DNA of 64,000 nt from Mucilaginibacter auburnensis (GTDB taxonomy: Bacteria > Bacteroidota > Bacteroidia > Sphingobacteriales > Sphingobacteriaceae): NCBI RefSeq assembly GCF_002797815.1, contig NZ_PGFJ01000001.1:1364001-1428000 (forward strand), written 5' to 3'. The translations under genes were made by a program, and so were the position numbers. This document shows positions 50,380-60,963 of the stretch, in pieces; position 1 is the stretch's first letter, and the number at the start of each line of letters is the position of its first letter. The notes beneath the pieces are model-generated. The model was not told where the DNA came from, did not search any database, and saw nothing but the letters and a program-made list of their open reading frames with translations.

Positions 50380-51234
50380 ATGAATTCCAAATTAACGCTG
50401 GCCATTGGCATATTGTGCATTTCCTTCTCGCCCATTTTTGTGAAACTGGCAGATGCATCGCCCGTGGTGTGCGCTTTTTACCGCATATTTTTTGGCTGGA
50501 TAGTGTTGCTGCCCGTTTGCCTTTTTAAGCACAATTTAAAGATCGGCTTAAAAGATATGGCGCTTGCCGCCACCGGCGGACTGGTTTTCGCGGCAGATAT
50601 TTCTTTGTGGAACTCATCGCTTAAAATGATCAGCGCTACGGTATCAACCTTGTTGGCTAACCTGGCGCCGGTGTGGGTGGGGCTCATCAGTTATTTTTTA
50701 TTCCGAAAAGCAGCAGGTAAGTTATTCTGGATAGGTACAGGGCTGGCTATTTTGGGTATGCTGATATTGGTTGGCTTGCAGCAGGTAGTCCACTTGCAAT
50801 TCGGCCTGGGCTTTACTTTTGCCGTGGCGGCCAGCATGCTTTACGCTATTTATATACTCATCACCAAAAATATTTTGCAGCGTATTAGCACCATTACGTT
50901 TATGTTTTATAATATGCTGGCAGCCATGTTATTTCTGCTGGTCATTTGCCTGATCAATAATGAGGTGTTGTTTGATTATTCTCCCGTCAACTGGTTTTAT
51001 TTTGCAGGGATGGGGCTTGTTTGCCAGTTGCTGGGTTGGCTGGCTATCAATTATTCTATTCGGTTTATTGAGTCAACCAAAATATCTATTACGCTGTTAA
51101 GCCAAACGGTAGTAGCAGGTGTGTTGGCTGCGTTTATTTTGAACGAACGTTTAGGTTTGCATCAAATAATAGGCAGCGCTGTTGTACTGGCCGGAATTGC
51201 AATTACATTTTTAAAACCGCAGACTGTTAAATAA
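50380..51234 (+). CDS. EamA/DMT-family transporter
   Basis: A 284-aa inner-membrane protein with ten predicted helices arranged as two EamA repeats: about 5-135 (LAIGILCISFSPIFVKLADA, YRIFFGWIVLLPVCLFKH) and 150-280 (FTFAVAASMLYAIYILITKN). Signature pieces are SLWNSSLKMISATVSTLLAN, LAPVWVGLISYFLF and STKISITLLSQTVVAGVLAA. These are usually exporters of amino acids or metabolites; the substrate is not predictable. Stands alone upstream of dnaG. Confidence 0.88.
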   Translation: MNSKLTLAIGILCISFSPIFVKLADASPVVCAFYRIFFGWIVLLPVCLFKHNLKIGLKDMALAATGGLVFAADISLWNSSLKMISATVSTLLANLAPVWVGLISYFLFRKAAGKLFWIGTGLAILGMLILVGLQQVVHLQFGLGFTFAVAASMLYAIYILITKNILQRISTITFMFYNMLAAMLFLLVICLINNEVLFDYSPVNWFYFAGMGLVCQLLGWLAINYSIRFIESTKISITLLSQTVVAGVLAAFILNERLGLHQIIGSAVVLAGIAITFLKPQTVK

Positions 51235-51281
51235 TTACTATTTTACTTTCGGTAAAGTTTAAGGCGATAACTGATTTGCCC

Positions 51282-51289
51282 TACCTTTG
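51282..51289 (+). promoter_or_regulatory. -7 promoter box of dnaG
   Basis: TACCTTTG matches TAnnTTTG, 12 bp before the dnaG ATG. Confidence 0.45.
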
Positions 51290-51301
51290 TACCCTTAACG
51301 C

Positions 51302-53230
51302 ATGATATTAAAATCCACTATCGACCGTATTATGGAAGCCACCGACATTGTGGAGGTGATAGGGGATTTTGTGCAGTTAAAAAAGCGGGGCGCCAATTAT
51401 GTTGGCCTTTCGCCGTTTGTCAATGAGCGTACACCGTCATTCACGGTATCGCCGGCTAAGGGTATTTTTAAAGATTTCTCATCGGGTAAAGGGGGCAGCG
51501 CGGTTACTTTTTTAATGGAGCTGGAAAAGTTTACTTATCCGGAAGCGTTAAAATGGCTGGCCAAAAAGTACGGCATTGAGGTGGAAGAAACCCAGGAAGC
51601 GCCCGAGGATAGGGAAGCCGAGAACCGCCGCGAAAGTTTGATGATCGTATCGGGCTTTGCAGCTAAGTTTTTCCATGAAAGTTTATTGGAGACAGATGAA
51701 GGCCGGAATATAGGTCTGAGCTATTTCAAAGAGCGCGGTTTCACCACCGAAATAATCAATAAATTTGAGTTAGGCTACTCGCCCGATCAGTGGGAGGCTT
51801 TCTCATCGCAAGCGGTTAAAGAGGGTTATCAGCCGGAGTTTTTAATTGAAAGCGGCCTATCTGTTAAGCGTGAAAATGGCTCTTTATATGACCGTTATCG
51901 CGGTAGGGTAATTTTCCCTATCCATAGTTTTACCGGCCGGGTAATTGCCTTTGGTGGCCGTACATTGAAGACCGATAAAAACGTACCCAAATACGTTAAC
52001 TCACCCGAGTCGGAAATCTACCACAAATCAAACGTTTTATACGGGCTTTACCATGCTAAAAAATCTATCCGCGAGGAAGATAACTGCTACCTGGTAGAAG
52101 GTTATGCCGATGTTATATCCGTACATCAGGCGGGTATTGAAAACGTAGTGGCTTCATCGGGTACTTCGTTAACCGTTGAGCAGATCAGGCTCATTAGCAG
52201 GTTAACTAAAAATATCACCATTTTATATGATGGCGATGCGGCGGGTATCAAGGCATCTTTGCGTGGCCTTGATATGATCCTGGAGGAAGGGCTGAACGTT
52301 AAAGTTGTACTTTTCCCTGACGGTCATGACCCTGACTCGTATGTGCGGCTGGTGGGTACATCCGCCTTTAAAAAACACATTGAGGAGAGTAAAAAAGACT
52401 TCATCCTTTACAAAACTAACCTCCTGTTAAAAGAGGCAGGTAACGATCCTATCCGTAAAGCCGAAGTAATAAGAGATATTGTTGAAAGCATTGCCAAAAT
52501 ACCTGATTCTATTAAAGCCTCGGTATTTGTTAAGGAATGCAGCCATATATTACAGATAGATGAGCGCGCACTGCTTTCTGAGCTGAATAAAATGCGGCAG
52601 GCTAAAGCCAAAAAGGATGGCGAGCGGCAACAGCAATCAACACCAAGAAACGATGAGCCTCCTGAAGATCTGTTTTTTGACCCCGAGCCTCAAACTCGGG
52701 AAGAGGATGCCAGTCAGGAAAAGGAGATAGTGCGTTTACTTTTGTTATACGGCAATAAGGTGATTGACTGGGACGGCATTGCCAATACCTATATTGGTCC
52801 GTTTATGATAGCGGAGTTGAATGATGTTGACTTTGAAAATTCTGCCTGTAAAAAGTTTGTAGAAATATACAGTCGCGAAGTAGAGAATGGCGTATTGCCC
52901 GAAGAGCAGTATTTTATTCATTATGCCGATAAGGAAATTGTTGATCTCTCCATTACACTAATTACTACCAAATACACGTTAAGCGATAACTGGTACGAGA
53001 TGCACCGCATAACCGTGCCTGATGAAACGGCCAATATGAAAGCCACTATTCTGAGCGCTATTTTTCATTTAAAGATGCATAAGGTAGGCAAATTGTTAGC
53101 CAATTTGCGCAAAGAGCTTCAAACGGCACAATCGCCGGAGGAGCAGGATATCTTGATGAGCCAGTATATGCGGATGAAAAAGGTAGAGAAATCTATATCA
53201 GATTATTTGGGATCGGTGATATTAAAGTAA
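51302..53230 (+). CDS. dnaG: DNA primase with degenerate zinc-binding domain
   Basis: A 642-aa bacterial primase that makes RNA primers for replication. The N-terminal domain is recognisable by alignment (LKKRGANYVGL, NERTPSFTVSPAKGIFKDFS), but the four CHC2 zinc ligands are replaced: Ser37, Val40, Asp58 and Ser61 stand where Cys, His, Cys and Cys belong. The RNA polymerase/Toprim core is intact: VEGYADVISVHQAG (catalytic Glu), YDGDAAGIKASLRG and FPDGHDPDSYVR. The C-terminal helicase-interaction region (about 480-642) is present. It overlaps the next gene by one base (TAATG). Confidence 0.95.
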   Translation: MILKSTIDRIMEATDIVEVIGDFVQLKKRGANYVGLSPFVNERTPSFTVSPAKGIFKDFSSGKGGSAVTFLMELEKFTYPEALKWLAKKYGIEVEETQEAPEDREAENRRESLMIVSGFAAKFFHESLLETDEGRNIGLSYFKERGFTTEIINKFELGYSPDQWEAFSSQAVKEGYQPEFLIESGLSVKRENGSLYDRYRGRVIFPIHSFTGRVIAFGGRTLKTDKNVPKYVNSPESEIYHKSNVLYGLYHAKKSIREEDNCYLVEGYADVISVHQAGIENVVASSGTSLTVEQIRLISRLTKNITILYDGDAAGIKASLRGLDMILEEGLNVKVVLFPDGHDPDSYVRLVGTSAFKKHIEESKKDFILYKTNLLLKEAGNDPIRKAEVIRDIVESIAKIPDSIKASVFVKECSHILQIDERALLSELNKMRQAKAKKDGERQQQSTPRNDEPPEDLFFDPEPQTREEDASQEKEIVRLLLLYGNKVIDWDGIANTYIGPFMIAELNDVDFENSACKKFVEIYSREVENGVLPEEQYFIHYADKEIVDLSITLITTKYTLSDNWYEMHRITVPDETANMKATILSAIFHLKMHKVGKLLANLRKELQTAQSPEEQDILMSQYMRMKKVEKSISDYLGSVILK

Positions 53231-53598
53231 TGGCAAAGCACCTCGACTTAGGTAAAAAAGGCGAGCTGATGGCCAAACAACACCTGGAGCAACAGGGTTA
53301 CGAGATATTAGATGAAAACTGGTGCCACGGCAAGGCCGAAATTGACCTGATTGCCTATAAAGACAAAGTGATTATATTTACCGAAGTAAAAACGCGCAGC
53401 GGCAACTATTTTGGTGAACCAGAGGATTTTGTTGACGCGCGCAAACAACGTATAATGGCACAAGCAGCCGACGAATACATTTACCTGATGAACCATCAGG
53501 GTGAGGTGCGTTTTGATATTGTGGCTATATTATTTAAAAACGAGCATAACTATAAACTAAACCATATTGAAGATGCCTTTTGGCCATCTGCAACTTAA
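53230..53598 (+). CDS. yraN: YraN-family (UPF0102) putative endonuclease
   Basis: A 122-aa protein with a restriction-endonuclease-like fold. The nuclease-like motif is split over KGELMAKQHLEQQGYEILDE, WCHGKAEIDLIAYKDKVIIF and TEVKTRSGNYFGEPEDFVDA (D-x(n)-EVK). It is often described as a Holliday-junction-resolvase-related protein of unknown in vivo role. It is coupled to dnaG through TAATG, consistent with a DNA-metabolism role. Confidence 0.93.
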   Translation: MAKHLDLGKKGELMAKQHLEQQGYEILDENWCHGKAEIDLIAYKDKVIIFTEVKTRSGNYFGEPEDFVDARKQRIMAQAADEYIYLMNHQGEVRFDIVAILFKNEHNYKLNHIEDAFWPSAT

Positions 53599-53602
53599 AC
53601 GC

Positions 53603-54679
53603 ATGAAGAAAAGATCATTATTGTATATAGCAGCCATTACGCTGGCGGCCGCCGGTTGTAAAGAAGAAGATATTTATAAGAAGATAACCATTAGTCCGGA
53701 TGCGGGCGTTACTGTTAAAGCGGGTGAAAGCGTTACTATTAAAGTTTCGTACCCTGAAGAGATAAAGCCAGATTCGATAGTTTACCTGTTGGATTCTACC
53801 CGTTTGGAAGCAAAGAAAGATGCTTCTCCGGTAGTGCTGAAAACAGATTCGATGCCATTAGGCCCAAAATCTATAACAGCCAGGTTTTTCCAGCAAGGCA
53901 AGCAGTATGATAAGGCTACCAACATTGTTGTGCTGGCTGCCCGCGCACCCGAAAAGCTGAGCTTTAAGGTGGAAAAAGTGTATCCGCATGATGTTACGTC
54001 TTACACAGAGGGTTTAGAATACCATGATGGTTATTTATACGAAAGTGATGGCGGCTACTTAGATCCGCCTCCCGGCGATGAGAAGATCGGTCCCTCAAGC
54101 TTGCGTAAAGTCGACCTAATTACAGGCAAGGTATTGCAATCGGTACAAAATGATCCGAAGGTTTTTGCCGAAGGGATAACAGTTATTGGTGATAAAATTG
54201 TTCAGCTAACCTATAGAGAGAAGATTGGATATGTTTATGACAAAAGCACTTTTAAGCTTTTAAAAACATTCAATAACAACGTGGGTATAGAAGGTTGGGG
54301 AATGACTTTTGATGGCAACAAAATATACATGGACGACAGTACCAATCGTTTATGGTTTTTAGACAAAGAAACCTACCAGCAAGTTGGATATGTGGATGTT
54401 TACGACGATAAAGGCCCTGTAAACTCCATAAATGAGTTGGAATACATAGACGGTAAAATTTACGCCAATGTATTTCAAACGGATGACATTATTGTAATTG
54501 ACCCCAAAACAGGTGCTGTGTTGCAGAAAATAGACTTTAAAAGTTTGTATCCAAAACGCAATAATAAAGCGGATGTATTTAATGGTATTGCCTGGGATGC
54601 TAAAGGCAAGCGCATGTTTGTTACCGGTAAGTTTTGGGATAAGTTGTTTCAGGTAAAATTAGCCCCCCCCGCCCCCTAA
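53603..54679 (+). CDS. Glutaminyl-peptide cyclotransferase (glutamine cyclotransferase), lipoprotein
   Basis: A 358-aa exported enzyme that cyclises N-terminal glutamine to pyroglutamate. The signal MKKRSLLYIAAITLAAAGCK has lipobox AAGC (Cys 19). A short Ig-like domain (20-130) precedes a beta-propeller with diagnostic YTEGLEYHDGYLYESDGGY, GPSSLRKVDLITGKVL, IEGWGMTFDGNKIYMDDST and NSINELEYIDGKIYANVFQT. ATG at 53603 is preferred over the open frame from 53567. The last residues (KLAPPAP) are coded by a C-run repeat arm, so the true end may once have differed. Confidence 0.9.
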   Translation: MKKRSLLYIAAITLAAAGCKEEDIYKKITISPDAGVTVKAGESVTIKVSYPEEIKPDSIVYLLDSTRLEAKKDASPVVLKTDSMPLGPKSITARFFQQGKQYDKATNIVVLAARAPEKLSFKVEKVYPHDVTSYTEGLEYHDGYLYESDGGYLDPPPGDEKIGPSSLRKVDLITGKVLQSVQNDPKVFAEGITVIGDKIVQLTYREKIGYVYDKSTFKLLKTFNNNVGIEGWGMTFDGNKIYMDDSTNRLWFLDKETYQQVGYVDVYDDKGPVNSINELEYIDGKIYANVFQTDDIIVIDPKTGAVLQKIDFKSLYPKRNNKADVFNGIAWDAKGKRMFVTGKFWDKLFQVKLAPPAP

Positions 54680-54773
54680 AGGGGGAGCTATTAGCTTAAA
54701 ACGCAAAAAGCCGTTCTTGCATTTTATAGAACGGCTTTTTGCGTTTATGTTCCCCCTTTCAGGGGGTAGGGGC
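54663..54773. repeat. C/G-run palindromic element with internal terminator, second copy
   Basis: The outer arms are C-runs with CCCCCTAAAGGGGGA (ending about 54688) and the answering TCCCCCTTTCAGGGGG (from 54751). Between them is a perfect 19-bp stem (54698-54716 with 54728-54746, AAACGCAAAAAGCCGTTCT and complement) acting as a bidirectional terminator. The left arm encodes the last codons of the cyclotransferase; the right arm abuts the pgi stop. Same design as 3147-3264. Confidence 0.85.
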
Positions 54774-56677
<1,904 letters not shown>

Positions 56678-57109
56678 ATGTTTGAAAAATTATTCACGCT
56701 TGTTAAAAGTAACGCCGGGACGGCTGTTATTAACAACCCTCTAATTCCTGTTAAAAATCATGAAGCTATTATAAACGAGGCGTCGAGTTCTATTATTGAT
56801 GTTTTAAAAGGCAATATCGAAACCGGAAGATTGAAGGAATTGGTAAAGTATTTTCAGTTTGCGGGTATCTACAACGGGAACCCGTTAATTGGAACTACTG
56901 TAAACAAATTTGCAAACAGATTAAATAACTACTACGGTTTAGATCCGCAAGATGCGATGGATACCGCTAAAGCATTAATTCCGCAGGTTATGCAGCAATT
57001 GATCAAACAATCGCAAAATAAAATTGAAGGCGAGTTTTCCCTAACCCATTTATTAGATCTGATAATTGGAAACAACAATGCTGCCGCTAAACAACTGGCT
57101 GTAGCCTAA
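56678..57109 (+). CDS. DUF937/YidB-like helical protein
   Basis: A 143-aa soluble, all-helical protein. It has NPLIPVKNHEAIINEASSSI, IDVLKGNIETGRLKELVKYF and a glycine turn IYNGNPLIGTTVNKFANRLN. The end is LDPQDAMDTAKALIPQVMQQ followed by FSLTHLLDLIIG. The layout resembles YidB/DUF937 proteins, of unknown function. The C-terminus is Ala-rich. It is preceded by AT-rich DNA and followed by a good terminator, hence a single-gene unit. Confidence 0.6.
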   Translation: MFEKLFTLVKSNAGTAVINNPLIPVKNHEAIINEASSSIIDVLKGNIETGRLKELVKYFQFAGIYNGNPLIGTTVNKFANRLNNYYGLDPQDAMDTAKALIPQVMQQLIKQSQNKIEGEFSLTHLLDLIIGNNNAAAKQLAVA

Positions 57110-57136
57110 CATATTTTTATACCTATGAAAAGAGAG

Positions 57137-57163
57137 CCTGCTCACTACGAGCAGGTTTTTTTT
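57137..57163 (+). terminator. Rho-independent terminator before prfB
   Basis: CCTGCTC pairs with GAGCAGG around a 5-base loop, then eight T. prfB starts 12 bp further on. Confidence 0.85.
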
Positions 57164-57174
57164 ATATTTGCTAC

Positions 57175-58264
57175 ATGACTAAAGAACAGATCCAGGATTT
57201 AAGGGATAGATTAGTTTCCCTGAGGAGGCATCTTTGACATCGATACTAAACTTGATGCACTAAAAGAAGAGCAGGAAATAACATTAGGCCCTAATTTTTG
57301 GGACCACCCAAAAGAAGCCGAAAAGGTATTAGCATCCATAAAAGCGAAGAAGATCTGGACAGACGAGTATCAACACGTAGCATCGGTAATTGATGATGCA
57401 GCCGTTATGTTAGATTTTTTTAAAAGCGGAGACGCCACGGAAGCGGAATTTAAAGAACAGTATGACCTTGCCGTTAAGGTGGTTGAAGAACTGGAATTTA
57501 AAAACATGCTATCAGCCGAAGAGGACCAACTAAACGCTGTACTGCAGATCACTGCCGGTGCCGGTGGTACCGAGAGCTGTGACTGGGCCGGAATGTTGAT
57601 GCGTATGTACATTATGTGGGGCGAAAAGAACGGCTATAAAGTAACCGAGCAGGATTTTCAGGAAGGGGAGTCGGCTGGGGTTAAAACGGTAACCTTACAG
57701 TTAGAAGGCGAATTTGCCTACGGTTATTTAAAGGGCGAGAACGGTGTGCATCGTTTAGTTCGTATCTCTCCGTTTGACTCCAATGCCAAGCGCCATACAT
57801 CTTTTGCATCTGTATATGTATATCCGCTGGTTGATGATACGATAGAAATTGAAGTTAACCCTGGCGATATTGAGTTTGAAACTTTTAGGGCAGGCGGTGC
57901 AGGCGGACAAAACGTAAACAAAGTGGAAACTGCTGTGCGTTTATATCACAAACCATCGGGCATTATCATCAAAAACCAGGAGTCGCGCTCACAACTTCAA
58001 AATAAAGACAATGCTATACGCTTGCTAAAATCGCAGTTGTATGAAATTGAGATGCGCAAGCGCCAGGAGGCAACCAATAAAATTGAGGGTAATAAAAAGA
58101 AGATAGAGTGGGGCTCGCAGATACGTAACTATGTATTGCATCCGTACAAGTTGGTAAAAGATCTGCGTACAGACCACGAAACATCAAATGCCCAGGCTGT
58201 ATTAGATGGCGACCTTAACGACTTTTTAAAAGCCTACTTAATGGAGTTTGGGGGAAATAAATAA
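57175..58264 (+). CDS. prfB: Peptide chain release factor 2 with programmed +1 frameshift
   Basis: RF2 recognises UGA/UAA and triggers peptide release. Translation starts at ATG 57175 and reads 20 codons to an in-frame TGA (57235-57237). The site is AGGAGG (57223-57228), CAT, CTT-TGA-C. The internal Shine-Dalgarno-like AGGAGG, the slippery CTT and the UGAC context are the classic autoregulatory signal. After a +1 shift the frame continues from GAC (57236) to 58264, giving a 362-aa protein. It contains the SPF tripeptide (198-200) for stop-codon reading and the catalytic GGQ (243-245). A start at 57407 would lose the N-terminal domain. Confidence 0.97.
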
Positions 58265-58353
58265 AATGCTAAGCCTGCGTTAGCTAATAACGCAGGCAAA
58301 ACATAACAAGGTAACCCCGGTTTAAATCAAAACGTTAACTAAACTTTATATCC

Positions 58354-58833
58354 ATGAAAATCAAAAAAGTTCTAATAGGTATTGATAACAGCAATATTGC
58401 TGAACATGCTGCTCAATATGGTTTTGAATTAGCTGTAGCTTTTAAAGCAGAAGTTGGATTGGTTAACGTGGTTGAGCCCATTGTAGCGCCAATGGGGGGC
58501 AGTATTGACCCGATGGGAGGTACTTCTCTACCGGAAATGACTTCGGTTGATGCCGAACTGATGGATATCCAAAATCAGAGCTCAAAAAAACTGGTAGACC
58601 GTATTGCTGATGAATTCGGCGCAGGATTATCTGTAACGCATTTCACTGAATTTGGCGATACAGCCGATGGGATTTTACAAGCTTGCGCAGAGTTTAATGC
58701 TGATGTAATTGTTGTGGGTACACACAGCCGTAGTGGCTTGGATAGATTACTGATGGGTAGTGTTGCTGAGCACGTGGTGCGCCATGCTATGGTTCCGGTA
58801 TTTGTGGTGCCTTTACCTCATCATGAAGAGTAA
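58354..58833 (+). CDS. Universal stress protein (UspA family)
   Basis: A 159-aa single-domain Usp starting MKIKKVLIGIDNSNIAEHAA. The ATP-binding motif is complete: VVGTHSRSGLDRLLMGSVAE (G-2x-G-9x-G-S). It is therefore the nucleotide-binding UspFG type rather than UspA type, and likely a cytoplasmic dimer. It follows prfB by 89 bp with its own leader and is convergent with the serB fusion gene. Confidence 0.93.
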   Translation: MKIKKVLIGIDNSNIAEHAAQYGFELAVAFKAEVGLVNVVEPIVAPMGGSIDPMGGTSLPEMTSVDAELMDIQNQSSKKLVDRIADEFGAGLSVTHFTEFGDTADGILQACAEFNADVIVVGTHSRSGLDRLLMGSVAEHVVRHAMVPVFVVPLPHHEE

Positions 58834-58835
58834 GT

Positions 58836-58868
58836 AATTCAGGCTGTTAATACAACAGCCTGAATTTT
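58836..58868. terminator. Bidirectional terminator overlapping the serB 3' end
   Basis: A perfect 13-bp stem, AATTCAGGCTGTT (58836-58848) and AACAGCCTGAATT (58854-58866), followed by TT. The right arm encodes the last residues and the stop of the minus-strand serB fusion, so a terminator and coding sequence share bases. Confidence 0.75.
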
Positions 58869-60136
58869 ATAGTATGCTCAATGGCTTTTAATTCGTTTAA
58901 TACCTGGGTATCATAACCTGTATTAACATCGGTAATAACGTAGCCAATTTGTGGGTTGGTAACCAGAAACTCACCTACTATGTTAATATTATGGCGCGCA
59001 AATACATCATTTATCTTAGCCAGAATACCCGGTACATTTTTATGAATGTGTATGAGTCGGTGTGAGTTGCTTACCCTTGGCGGTTGCAGATCCGGAAAGT
59101 TACAGCTGGTGTGCGTCTTACCCTCGTTCATAAAAGCAATTACACGCTTAGGCAAAAAGTCGTCGCTGCGGGGGTTGTGTTTTGGGTCATCAAAAATAAT
59201 GATGCCGTTCTCGCATGCTGCTTCAGACAGTCTTCGGCCCACTTTGCCAAAGCAGCCAATAACCTTCAATCTTCCGGCTTTAGCTACTTGTTCTGATGTT
59301 GGCTGGTTAGCTTCATCGCAAAGTAAAACGCCCGCTTCTTCCAGGTATTTTTCTTCTATCTTTTCGCGCTGACGCAGGTTGTAACCTTCTTTGCGCATTT
59401 GTGCCAGTACATCTTCTTCAATATCGCCAATAACTAAACACTTTATACGGTTTTTGGGGTAGGAGATGGCACGCGGCAGCTTGTTGATGTACAAAAACTC
59501 ATCAAAGCTCGGAGTAATGTGATCGGCTTTTTCTGCTACTGATTTCCGCTCAATATTCTCGGTAAAGGCAAAGAACTTTTTGATCATGCCCGACTCCTTC
59601 AACTGGAAATCTGAGTAACCATCGCCAATACCATAGATGTCGCCTTCCAGTTTAAGTTCTTCCAGCAATTTAACCTTGCCGCCTTCCTGAGATAGCGGGT
59701 TCTCGCGGTCATACCCTACAATGTTGCCTTCGTCATCAAAAACAAAAGTATTGGCGTATATATTTTCTTTTTTAATATGATACTCGGTAACAACAGGTGT
59801 GATAAACTCTTTAAATCCGCCCGATACGATCAAAACCTCATCCTGATGGTTTTTAAAAAAAATGGTGTTGCGTGAAAAAGAAGTTGATACTTTTTTCTTC
59901 AGATGACTTATCAGCAGTTTTAAATGCTCGCGGTTGGCCTGTAATAGCTTAACACGGTTTTCAAGACTCTGACTAAATGACAACCTTCCCTCCATAGAGG
60001 CATTGGTAAGGTCTTCTATCTGTTGGTAAATTTTCTCTCTGTCGGGGTGGTTTTTAAGAGATATTCGGGCAAGTTCGTCCAGCGCTTCAACTTGTGTAAA
60101 TGTGCTGTCAAAATCTATAATAAAATACTGGCTCAT
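58847..60136 (-). CDS. serB: Phosphoserine phosphatase fused to PGDH-like segment and ACT domain
   Basis: A 429-aa protein. Residues 1-215 are a HAD-IB phosphatase: FIIDFDSTFTQVEALDELA with the DxDST nucleophile, VSGGFKEFI (motif II Ser) and GDGYSDFQL (motif IV). Residues about 235-345 resemble the substrate-binding N-terminus of 3-phosphoglycerate dehydrogenase (VLLCDEANQPTSEQVAKAGR, LKVIGCFGKVGRRLSEAACE) but without the NAD-binding Rossmann domain. Residues 355-429 are an ACT domain (HKNVPGILAKINDVFARHNI) that senses serine in PGDH. This predicts serine feedback on the phosphatase. ATG at 60136 (MSQYFIIDFD) is chosen. Confidence 0.9.
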   Translation of the reverse strand: MSQYFIIDFDSTFTQVEALDELARISLKNHPDREKIYQQIEDLTNASMEGRLSFSQSLENRVKLLQANREHLKLLISHLKKKVSTSFSRNTIFFKNHQDEVLIVSGGFKEFITPVVTEYHIKKENIYANTFVFDDEGNIVGYDRENPLSQEGGKVKLLEELKLEGDIYGIGDGYSDFQLKESGMIKKFFAFTENIERKSVAEKADHITPSFDEFLYINKLPRAISYPKNRIKCLVIGDIEEDVLAQMRKEGYNLRQREKIEEKYLEEAGVLLCDEANQPTSEQVAKAGRLKVIGCFGKVGRRLSEAACENGIIIFDDPKHNPRSDDFLPKRVIAFMNEGKTHTSCNFPDLQPPRVSNSHRLIHIHKNVPGILAKINDVFARHNINIVGEFLVTNPQIGYVITDVNTGYDTQVLNELKAIEHTIKFRLLY

Positions 60137-60278
60137 TCTGTTTTGTATATGCAAAGGTGCAATTTTTGCGCGAGGTTTTGTAAAAGATAGCGGTAATCTT
60201 ACATAAAACTTGTTTATCGGTTAAACCTTTGCACAATGTTTTGTCTAATAATTTGTTATTGTAATGAATAAATAAGCC

Positions 60279-60959
60279 ATGAAAAAGTTGATTGTTTTTG
60301 TTTTATCGGTAGTAACTTTATCATCCTGCTCAACACGTTATAATTATTACGTGGCAGCACTTAACCGTACAAACTTAAGCGCATACCGAACGTTTTCGTG
60401 GATGCAGCCCCCGGGTGGTGCAGCTCAGCCATCCATTTCAGTTACCGATGCTAAAATAAAGGATGCAGCAGCGCAAGCCTTAACCCAAAAAGGTTTGACC
60501 ATGCAGCAGCAAAATCCTGATCTGTTAGTGAGCTACTCAAAAGTTGAAGGCAGAGGCAGCCGTACTAATTATTATCCAATGTACGTTGGCGGTGGCTTTT
60601 ATCCTGGCTTTGGCTGGGGTTGGGGTGGTTTAGGTTGGGGAGGCTTTGGTTGGGGCGGTTTTGGCTACGGCGGATGGTACAACCCTTATTTTTATGGCCC
60701 GTCATACTATGCAGGTACAACTGTACAACGAGAGCATTTCAAAGAAGGTACTTTGGTTATTGATTTAATTGACAATCGCTCAAAGCAATTGGTTTGGCGT
60801 GGTTACGGCGTAGGCGAAGTGCGTAATAACCAGCAAAAGGATATAGAAGATCTGCCTAAAGTAGTATCGGGGATATTTGAACAGCTGAGTTTGGCACCAT
60901 CATCAGCGCCTCCGGCAGGTGGAAGCGGAAGAGGCTACAGAACAAGTTCTTCAAGATAA
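60279..60959 (+). CDS. DUF4136-family lipoprotein with aromatic Gly-rich centre
   Basis: A 226-aa outer-membrane-type lipoprotein. The signal MKKLIVFVLSVVTLSSCSTR has lipobox LSSC (Cys 17). The DUF4136 domain has LSAYRTFSWMQPPGG, DAKIKDAAAQALTQKGL, DLLVSYSKVEG and the strand set EGTLVIDLIDNRSKQLVWRG. It is interrupted by a Gly/Trp/Tyr-rich segment (about 110-145, FYPGFGWGWGGLGWGGFGWG). DUF4136 proteins of this phylum are common, but the function is unknown. The C-terminus is Gly/Ser-rich. Confidence 0.9.
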   Translation: MKKLIVFVLSVVTLSSCSTRYNYYVAALNRTNLSAYRTFSWMQPPGGAAQPSISVTDAKIKDAAAQALTQKGLTMQQQNPDLLVSYSKVEGRGSRTNYYPMYVGGGFYPGFGWGWGGLGWGGFGWGGFGYGGWYNPYFYGPSYYAGTTVQREHFKEGTLVIDLIDNRSKQLVWRGYGVGEVRNNQQKDIEDLPKVVSGIFEQLSLAPSSAPPAGGSGRGYRTSSSR

Positions 60960-60963
60960 ATTA

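Noticed and set aside
57407..58264. prfB as a 285-aa protein from an internal ATG
   Set aside because: The full N-terminal domain is recovered through the frameshift site at 57232-57238.
58308..58316. GGTAACCCC before the Usp gene as a fourth ECF promoter
   Set aside because: In the gene's direction the word is GGTAACC, not GGTTACC. On the other strand no GTATTAA lies at 14 bases.
60602..60710. Gly/Trp/Tyr-rich segment as a separate tandem-repeat gene
   Set aside because: It is an in-frame low-complexity insert within the DUF4136 lipoprotein.
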